In this document: piece by piece, positions 6,905-11,279 of the stretch
Position numbering within the stretch: the stretch's first letter is position 1
How the letters are laid out: every line of letters starts with the position of its first letter
NCBI GenBank assembly: GCA_964441705.1
Contig: CAYTWF010000082.1
Location: 1 to 11,279 of the forward strand
Length of the DNA: 11,279 nt
Source of the DNA: Eshraghiella sp964441705
GTDB taxonomy: Bacteria > Bacillota > Clostridia > Lachnospirales > Lachnospiraceae
Direction of reading: 5' to 3'
Translations under genes and position numbers: made by a program
Notes under the pieces: model-generated
Database searches by the model: none
What the model saw: the letters and a program-made list of their open reading frames with translations, nothing else
Told to the model about the DNA's origin: nothing

Positions 6905-8590
6905 CTATTTTTTACCGGCAAGAAGCTCTCCTGCCCTTACAAGTGCATCATTAATGTTGGCACAGAAATTATCAGTACCAACCTCCTCGTCAAAGCCTGC
7001 CTTGTGCATTACATTCATAGGCTGCTCATTAACATGTGAAAAAACAAGCGTAACCTTGTCCTTGCGGCATTTGGCAAGAACATCATATAATACGTGAAGT
7101 GCACTGGCATCAATTGCAGGAACACTTCTCATCCTTAAAATAATAACGTCCTTACTTGTATCTTCAATGATATCCATAAATTTATCAGTCATACCAAAAA
7201 ACATTGGTCCGCTAATCTCATATACAAGTGTTCCCTTAGGTACAACCTTAAGACCGATATTATCCGGGTCTGTGTCCTCATCATCCGGGTCAACGTACTT
7301 CCAACCCTTAACATCAGTGGTCTCAGCCATTCTTTTCATAAATAATGCGGCTGCAACTACCATGCTTACTTCAATTGCAATTACAAGGTCAAAAAATACT
7401 GTAAGCAGGAATGTCAGTGCAAAGACAATTATATCACTTTTTGGAGCTTTTTTGCAAAGCCTTACACAGTTGCGGATACCTGACATATTGTAGGCAACCA
7501 TCATAAGAATTGCTGCAAGTGCAGGCATTGGAATCCATGATGCATATGGCATTAAAACAACAAGAATAATAAGCAGTGTAATTGAATGTACAATTCCGGC
7601 AATTGGTGTACGTCCGCCATTTTTAATATTAGCTGCCGTTCTTGCAATTGCTCCAGTTGCAGGAATCCCGCCAAAAAGACCTGACATTATGTTACCGATA
7701 CCCTGTCCAATAAGCTCTGCATTGGAGCGGTGTCTGCTTCCAATCATTCCATCAGCAACAACCGCTGACAAAAGGGATTCAATGCTTGCAAGAATCGCAA
7801 TTGTAAAAGCCGGACTCAAAAGCTTTCTTACAAGTGGAAACGTAATGTGTGGAAGTGCAAATTTAGGAAGTGTTCCTGATACCTCATAAAGGTCACCAAT
7901 TGTATTAACATTAATCCCGGAAAGCTTCACAACTGCTGTTGCTGCTATTATTGCTATAAGTGAACCGGGTATTATTTTAATATATTTAAGCTTATCCGGC
8001 AGAGCCTCCATAAGCTTTGGCCAGAAAATTAATATCAATAGCGAACCTGCTCCTACAGCAAAGGCAAGCCAGTTAAGATTGCCTATATTTTTACCTATAG
8101 CGGTAATTTTTTCTATAAATTCAGATGGGAGTGCTCCCATTCTGATTCCCATAAAATCCTTAATCTGTCCAACTGCTATTCCAACTGCTATTCCTGCTGT
8201 AAAGCCTGTAGTAATTGTGTATGGAATATACTTGATTAGATTGCCTGCCCGAAATATTCCAAATAAAATCATGAATATACCGGCCATAATTGTGGCAACT
8301 ACAAGTCCGTCAAATCCAAAATTGCCTATTATTCCATAAATTATTATTACAAACGCTGCTGTAGGACCACCAATCTGTACTCTGCTTCCGCCAAAAAACG
8401 AAATACAGAAGCCTGCAATAATAGCAGTATACAGTCCCTTTTCCGGTCCTACACCGGAAGCAATTGCAAGTGCAATTGAAAGAGGCAGTGCAATAATAGC
8501 AACTATGATACCTGATATGATATCCTTAACTAACTGGTCCTTTGTGTATGTTTTCATTACAGAAAACAGCTTTGGTTTTAAATCATGCAT
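6905..8590 (-). CDS. SulP-family (SLC26-like) anion transporter with C-terminal STAS domain
   Basis: The 561-aa integral membrane protein belongs to the SulP family, whose members move sulfate, bicarbonate, C4-dicarboxylates or other anions. The N-terminal part (about 20-425) is a long series of hydrophobic segments. It opens with the typical first-helices region ALPLSIALAIASGVGPEKGLY (about 34-54), followed by GGSRVQIGGPTAAF (67-80), the conserved segment in the transport core. A charged linker (about 425-445) leads to a cytoplasmic STAS domain (about 446-555) with the loop VPAIDASALHVL (D494, S496). The length is normal. The start at MHDLKPKL has an AGGGAAAAG ribosome binding site. The gene lies 32 nt after miaB and 22 nt before mutS, so it appears co-transcribed with both. 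The substrate cannot be told from sequence. Its place in a repair and tRNA-modification operon is unusual. Confidence 0.93.
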   Translation of the reverse strand: MHDLKPKLFSVMKTYTKDQLVKDIISGIIVAIIALPLSIALAIASGVGPEKGLYTAIIAGFCISFFGGSRVQIGGPTAAFVIIIYGIIGNFGFDGLVVATIMAGIFMILFGIFRAGNLIKYIPYTITTGFTAGIAVGIAVGQIKDFMGIRMGALPSEFIEKITAIGKNIGNLNWLAFAVGAGSLLILIFWPKLMEALPDKLKYIKIIPGSLIAIIAATAVVKLSGINVNTIGDLYEVSGTLPKFALPHITFPLVRKLLSPAFTIAILASIESLLSAVVADGMIGSRHRSNAELIGQGIGNIMSGLFGGIPATGAIARTAANIKNGGRTPIAGIVHSITLLIILVVLMPYASWIPMPALAAILMMVAYNMSGIRNCVRLCKKAPKSDIIVFALTFLLTVFFDLVIAIEVSMVVAAALFMKRMAETTDVKGWKYVDPDDEDTDPDNIGLKVVPKGTLVYEISGPMFFGMTDKFMDIIEDTSKDVIILRMRSVPAIDASALHVLYDVLAKCRKDKVTLVFSHVNEQPMNVMHKAGFDEEVGTDNFCANINDALVRAGELLAGKK

Positions 8591-8622
8591 TTTCTTTTCC
8601 CTATCCCTTATTATCTTATGTT

Positions 8623-10053
8623 TTATTCCTGTTCTCCCATGTAATAGAAGCCCTTGCTCTCAAGCAGATGCACATTCACAAGCTGTCCTACAAGTGAAGC
8701 AGCCCCTGGAAAATGTACAAGCACATTGTTCTCAAGTCTTCCTGTTACAAGCTCAGGATGCTGAGTGTTAACCTCTTCAACAAGCACCTTAAGTGTCTTG
8801 CCTACATCTATTCCACAACGCTTCCTTGAGGCTTTTCCAACCGCCGCCAGCAGTTTGTCAAATCTGGCCTTGGTAACCTCCTCAGGTATCTGATTATCCA
8901 TACTGGCAGCAGGTGTACCCGTCCTCCTGGAGTATATAAATGTAAAAGCGCTGTCAAATTCAGCCTGATTAACCACATCAATTGTATCTTCAAAATCTTC
9001 CTCAGTCTCGCCTGGGAATCCAACAATTATATCTGTTGTAATTGCCACATCAGGAATAGCCCTTCTAATCTTACTGACAAGCTCAAGATAGCCTTCCTTG
9101 GTATAATGTCGATTCATTTTTTCAAGAATTCTACTGCTTCCAGATTGCAGCGGCAGATGCACATGATGACATATTTTTGGAGTTGTGGCCATAACCTCAA
9201 TAAGCTCATCTGAAAGGTCTTTAGGATGTGGTGTCATAAATCTCACCCTCTCAAGGCCCTCAACCTTTGCCACTTCACTAAGCAGCTGGGCAAAAGACAT
9301 TGGCTCTTCAAGTGTTTTGCCATATGAATTAACATTCTGACCAAGGAGCATAACCTCCTTGACGCCCTCAGACACAAAACGCTCAATCTCCCTGATAATC
9401 TCCCGTGGCTCACGGCTTCTCTCACGTCCCCGCACATATGGAACAATGCAGTAGCTGCAAAAATTATTACAGCCGTACATTATGTTAACTCCGGATTTGA
9501 ATGAATATTTTCTTGAATCCGGTAGGTTCTCAACTATCTGGTTAGTGTCCTTCCAAATATCAATTATCTGACTGTCCGCCTGTAGTCTGTTGTACATAAG
9601 CTCCGCAAACTTAAAAATATTGTGTGTTCCAAATACAATATCTACGAATTTATAAGTAGTCCTGATTTTCTCAATTTCATCTGGTTCCTGCATCATACAG
9701 CCACATATGGCAATCATCATATGCCTGCGGTGCTTCTTAATTGCATTAAGGTGTCCCAGTCTTCCATAGACTCTTGTATTAGCATTTTCTCTCACAGAGC
9801 AGGTATTATAGATTACAAAATCTACCTCTTCTGACTCTTCGTCAGACACGTACCCTATCTGTTCAAGAATACCTGCAAGCTTTTCTGAGTCTCTTGCATT
9901 CATCTGACAGCCAAAGGTCTGAATATGGTATGTAAGCTTCCGTCCCTCTTCTGCCTCTTTTTGTCTGGTAATTGCCTGCAAAAGGCTGATATAATAATAT
10001 TGTCTTTCAGGTTCCGTTTGTGGAGCCTGTAATAATGTATCTATCTGGTTCAT
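8623..10053 (-). CDS. miaB: tRNA-2-methylthio-N6-dimethylallyladenosine synthase MiaB
   Basis: MiaB is a radical-SAM methylthiotransferase that converts i6A37 to ms2i6A37, acting on the product of MiaA encoded later in the operon. Counted from MNQID, the protein is 476 aa. The N-terminal UPF0004 domain holds the auxiliary-cluster cysteines in TFGCQMN (C49), NTCSVRE (C85) and CGCM (C119). The radical SAM motif CxxxCxxC is C195/C199/C202 in YGCNNFCSYC. GQNVNSYG, HLPLQSGSSRILEKMNRHY and DIIVGFPGET follow, and a TRAM RNA-binding domain ends the protein (about 412-476). The start at 10053 is preferred over an in-frame ATG at 10128 for two reasons: GAAAGG lies 6 nt upstream of it, and the upstream ATG falls inside the -35 box of the promoter, so it would not be transcribed. 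Confidence 0.97.
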   Translation of the reverse strand: MNQIDTLLQAPQTEPERQYYYISLLQAITRQKEAEEGRKLTYHIQTFGCQMNARDSEKLAGILEQIGYVSDEESEEVDFVIYNTCSVRENANTRVYGRLGHLNAIKKHRRHMMIAICGCMMQEPDEIEKIRTTYKFVDIVFGTHNIFKFAELMYNRLQADSQIIDIWKDTNQIVENLPDSRKYSFKSGVNIMYGCNNFCSYCIVPYVRGRERSREPREIIREIERFVSEGVKEVMLLGQNVNSYGKTLEEPMSFAQLLSEVAKVEGLERVRFMTPHPKDLSDELIEVMATTPKICHHVHLPLQSGSSRILEKMNRHYTKEGYLELVSKIRRAIPDVAITTDIIVGFPGETEEDFEDTIDVVNQAEFDSAFTFIYSRRTGTPAASMDNQIPEEVTKARFDKLLAAVGKASRKRCGIDVGKTLKVLVEEVNTQHPELVTGRLENNVLVHFPGAASLVGQLVNVHLLESKGFYYMGEQE

Positions 10054-10059
10054 AATGGA

Positions 10060-10065
10060 CCTTTC
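10060..10065 (-). promoter_or_regulatory. Ribosome binding site of miaB (decides the start)
   Basis: GAAAGG on the minus strand lies 6 nt before the ATG at 10053-10051. It fixes MNQID as the start and lies about 30 nt downstream of the predicted transcription start. Confidence 0.75.
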
Positions 10066-10099
10066 TATGTTATATAATATGGGCACAGCCCGACAAAAT

Positions 10100-10128
10100 A
10101 TTATACATTGCCTGCGCAGTCCTGTCAA
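10100..10128 (-). promoter_or_regulatory. Consensus SigA (sigma-70) promoter of the miaB operon
   Basis: The minus strand reads TTGACA (10128-10123), a 17-nt spacer and TATAAT (10105-10100). Both hexamers match the housekeeping consensus in all six positions and the spacing is optimal. Transcription should begin near 10093, giving a leader of about 40 nt to the miaB ATG. It is the only clear promoter seen for the six-gene operon, so it probably drives miaB, the SulP gene, mutS, mutL, miaA and the ynbB-like gene. The -35 box lies about 20 bp from the edge of the long inverted repeat. Confidence 0.9.
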
Positions 10129-10282
10129 ATACCAGCTGGAAAGTTTTAAAGTATATTTTCACCAGCATCAAGGGTCTGCTGTGAAGCTACACCCACCGCT
10201 TCTGATACAGGACTAAGGCAGAACGCAGAACTCATCCGACCCCGGTCATACACCTGTGTAGCTCACTGAGAATTTATGAACA

Positions 10283-10296
10283 GATGCTTACGCATC
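10283..10296. other. Small hairpin in the centre of the inverted repeat
   Basis: GATGC, a 4-nt loop and GCATC form a perfect 5-bp stem. It sits just inside the closing outer stem 10270-10281 / 10361-10372. With the larger hairpin beside it, it would make a three-way junction at the tip of the element. Confidence 0.6.
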
Positions 10297-10307
10297 CTAC
10301 AGTCCAC

Positions 10308-10350
10308 AATGAGCCTGATTACATGCAAGCGCGTAATCAGGCTCATTTTT
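10308..10350 (+). terminator. Strong hairpin with T run on the plus strand (terminator-like), tip of the inverted repeat
   Basis: The left arm 10308-10322 and right arm 10333-10347 are perfectly complementary over 15 bp (core ATGAGCCTGATTAC), with a 10-nt loop. A run of five T (10346-10350) follows on the plus strand. In that direction it has the form of a Rho-independent terminator. On the minus strand, the direction of all genes here, only a weak T signal follows, so termination of the toxin-antitoxin transcript is doubtful. No plus-strand gene precedes it in the window, so its job may be structural within the element. Confidence 0.6.
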
Positions 10351-10497
10351 CGCTGTTGTTGTTCATAAATTCAATATAGGCTTGCAGGTGTGCTCCCGGC
10401 GTCTGGATTCAGACAGGCTGCGTTCTGCCTTATGTATCATCCGCTGTGGCTGTGCTTCACTGCGCAGACCCTTGAAAGGCTGGCGAAAATATGCTTT

Positions 10498-10563
10498 ATA
10501 CACTTATATATTGCCAGAGAACTACAGCCGATTGGTCTGGTGGAATAAGCAGCAACAACTTGG
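10498..10563. other. Spacer between the toxin gene and the inverted repeat
   Basis: These 66 bases separate the toxin stop codon from the inner blocks of the inverted repeat. Partial similarity to the other arm may continue to about 10516. No promoter, terminator or small gene is seen. Confidence 0.4.
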
Positions 10564-10962
10564 CTATAGATACTTCTCCATAAATTCTGCCGGTGTCATA
10601 ATCTCTGGTTTTTCAACATCAATATCGGAAAAATCCTTATCACCAGTAATTAAAATATCAATATCCTCAATGATTGCGGTATATAAAACTGGGTAATCTT
10701 TCACATCTCTTATAACAAATAAAGATTTTTTCATTTCGATTGGTGTGTACACATACTCATAACGCATCATAAAGAGCAACTTTTCAACCGTCGATTTTTT
10801 CTTGGAAAATTTTCTCTGTACAACCATTTTCAGTTCTTCAACCACATATGATGATAAAACTAAATCATGACTCATTGTAATCAATTCCATCATGGCATTC
10901 ATTTTTTGCCCAGGAAATAGCAATGCTGAAATCAGCACATTCGTATCAAGCATTATTCGCAT
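10564..10962 (-). CDS. PIN-domain toxin of a type II toxin-antitoxin pair
   Basis: The 132-aa protein belongs to the PIN-family putative toxin group (COG1569/TIGR00305 type), which are metal-dependent ribonucleases. The expected acidic active-site residues are visible: D6 in MLDTNVLISALL, E42/E43 in VVEEL, D89 in VKDYPVLYTA, and D108/D110 in ITGDKDF. The set looks intact, so activity is plausible. It starts one nucleotide inside the stop codon of the upstream antitoxin (TAATG), with a GGTG ribosome binding site; an alternative ATG at 10953 would shorten it by three residues. The coupled order, antitoxin first, fits a toxin-antitoxin operon. The RNA target is unknown, and toxicity is inferred from family and context only. 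Confidence 0.88.
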   Translation of the reverse strand: MRIMLDTNVLISALLFPGQKMNAMMELITMSHDLVLSSYVVEELKMVVQRKFSKKKSTVEKLLFMMRYEYVYTPIEMKKSLFVIRDVKDYPVLYTAIIEDIDILITGDKDFSDIDVEKPEIMTPAEFMEKYL

Positions 10963-11219
10963 TATTTCACCATACTTTCCTGACGTAGTTCTTTAATCAT
11001 AGTCATGACATCATCATCATTTTTGAGTCCGACTCTTTCTGCCTCTCCAGCAAATGCTGCCTGCGCTTCTCTTAATGCATCCATTGAAGAATTTATAACA
11101 TAAATACGACCGCTTTCTTCCATAAATAAAATTTTATCACCATTTTTGATTCCAAGTTTCTTTCTAATTTCCACAGGAATTGTAACCTGTCCTTTTGAAG
11201 TGACTTTTGCTAATTCCAT
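10962..11219 (-). CDS. AbrB/MazE-type (SpoVT-AbrB fold) antitoxin
   Basis: From MELAKV the protein is 85 aa. Residues 4-32 (AKVTSKGQVTIPVEIRKKLG, then a short turn and GDKILF) are a textbook SpoVT-AbrB swapped-hairpin DNA-binding domain. The C-terminal part (about 45-85) is charged and likely helical, and would be the toxin-binding tail. It directly precedes the PIN gene with a TAATG overlap. The start at 11219 is chosen because GAGGAGG lies 7 nt before it. An in-frame ATG at 11261 would put the coding region across the putative promoter and operator. The protein is expected to repress its own operon, with toxin as co-repressor, as is usual for such pairs. Confidence 0.88.
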   Translation of the reverse strand: MELAKVTSKGQVTIPVEIRKKLGIKNGDKILFMEESGRIYVINSSMDALREAQAAFAGEAERVGLKNDDDVMTMIKELRQESMVK

Positions 11220-11226
11220 ATTGTAT

Positions 11227-11233
11227 CCTCCTC
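11227..11233 (-). promoter_or_regulatory. Ribosome binding site of the antitoxin (decides the start)
   Basis: GAGGAGG on the minus strand is a near-ideal Shine-Dalgarno sequence 7 nt before the ATG at 11219-11217. It is much stronger than the GGTG site of the toxin. That fits the higher antitoxin synthesis typical of such pairs. Confidence 0.85.
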
Positions 11234-11235
11234 GT

Positions 11236-11278
11236 ATTATAAGTTTATAGACCTCAATCATAGAGGCTATAGACTTAT
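11236..11278 (-). promoter_or_regulatory. Putative promoter -10 box and overlapping operator dyad of the toxin-antitoxin operon
   Basis: TATAAT (11241-11236) is a perfect -10 box just upstream of the antitoxin ribosome binding site. No good -35 hexamer is seen at 17 nt spacing. A dyad overlaps it: ATAAGTCTATAGCCTC (11278-11263) faces GAGGTCTATAAACTTAT (11255-11239) across 7 nt, with one inserted base and one mismatch. A dyad over the promoter is what an AbrB-type autorepressor would bind. The window ends here, so further operator copies may lie upstream. Confidence 0.65.
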
Positions 11279-11279
11279 T

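Larger units (their letters stand above)
10148..10497. repeat. Long imperfect inverted repeat (about 350 bp), candidate miniature mobile element or structured RNA
   Basis: This element lies between the toxin gene and the miaB promoter. Its arms match each other as reverse complements in a series of colinear blocks: 10148-10166 with 10479-10497, 10168-10179 with 10464-10475, 10181-10187 with 10454-10460, 10203-10209 with 10433-10439, 10214-10228 with 10418-10432, 10250-10256 with 10385-10391, and 10270-10281 with 10361-10372. Small bulges and mismatches separate the blocks. The centre (10282-10360) holds two more hairpins, so either strand's RNA could form one long branched stem. No open reading frame or transposase is inside, and no target-site duplication is obvious at the edges. 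A non-autonomous mobile element and a conserved structured RNA are both possible. I do not recognise it as a named family. Confidence 0.85.

Noticed and set aside
10054..10128. Longer miaB starting at an ATG at 10128
   Set aside because: That ATG lies inside the -35 box of a perfect promoter and has no ribosome binding site, while the start at 10053 has GAAAGG 6 nt upstream and gives normal MiaB length.
10148..10497. CRISPR array or integron attC site
   Set aside because: There are no regularly spaced direct repeats. The arms are inverted, far longer than an attC site, and no integrase or cas gene is present.
10382..10696. Plus-strand 104-codon open frame crossing the right arm of the repeat and the toxin gene
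   Set aside because: Half of it is antisense to the PIN gene and half lies in the inverted repeat. It has no ribosome binding site and resembles no family I know.
11220..11261. Longer antitoxin starting at 11261
   Set aside because: It would run the coding region across the -10 box, the dyad and the GAGGAGG site. MELAKV at 11219 has the ideal ribosome binding site and matches the usual N-terminus of this fold.

Overview
The window looks like low-GC Firmicutes chromosome, most probably class Clostridia and Lachnospiraceae-like. The support is strong AGGAGG-type ribosome binding sites, consensus SigA promoters, a MutL with the endonuclease motif found in bacteria that lack MutH, and the gene order miaB ... 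mutS-mutL-miaA-ynbB known from Clostridia. Genus cannot be fixed from the sequence alone. Every convincing gene is on the minus strand, so the window is described in transcription order from high to low coordinates.

Region 1 (11279-10564) is a compact two-gene toxin-antitoxin cassette. An AbrB/MazE-type antitoxin is followed, with a 1-nt TAATG overlap, by a PIN-domain toxin. A near-perfect dyad overlaps the putative -10 box and is the likely autoregulatory operator.

Region 2 (10563-10129) holds no gene. Most of it (about 10148-10497) is a long imperfect inverted repeat: two colinear arms of about 135 bp around a 79-nt centre that carries two further hairpins. One of these has a 15-bp stem and a T run on the plus strand. 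This is the least explained DNA in the window, either a miniature mobile element or a structured RNA. Its edge lies about 20 bp from an exact TTGACA-17-TATAAT promoter.

Region 3 (10128-92) is a tight six-gene operon driven by that promoter: miaB, a SulP-family anion transporter, mutS (split into two frames), mutL, miaA and a ynbB-like PLP enzyme. Gaps are 32 nt or less, and several junctions are start/stop overlaps. MiaA and MiaB act in sequence to make ms2i6A at tRNA position 37. MutS and MutL form the core of mismatch repair, and both carry a QxxLF-type motif expected to bind the DNA polymerase sliding clamp. The SulP transporter is the odd member.

The most consequential anomaly is in mutS. 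The reading frame breaks between the Walker A and Walker B motifs, at an ATGACTGA stop/start overlap that fits a 2-nt deletion. The locus therefore encodes a 680-aa and a 204-aa piece rather than one MutS of about 880 aa. Whether this is a real mutator lesion, a functional split gene or an assembly error cannot be settled from the sequence.
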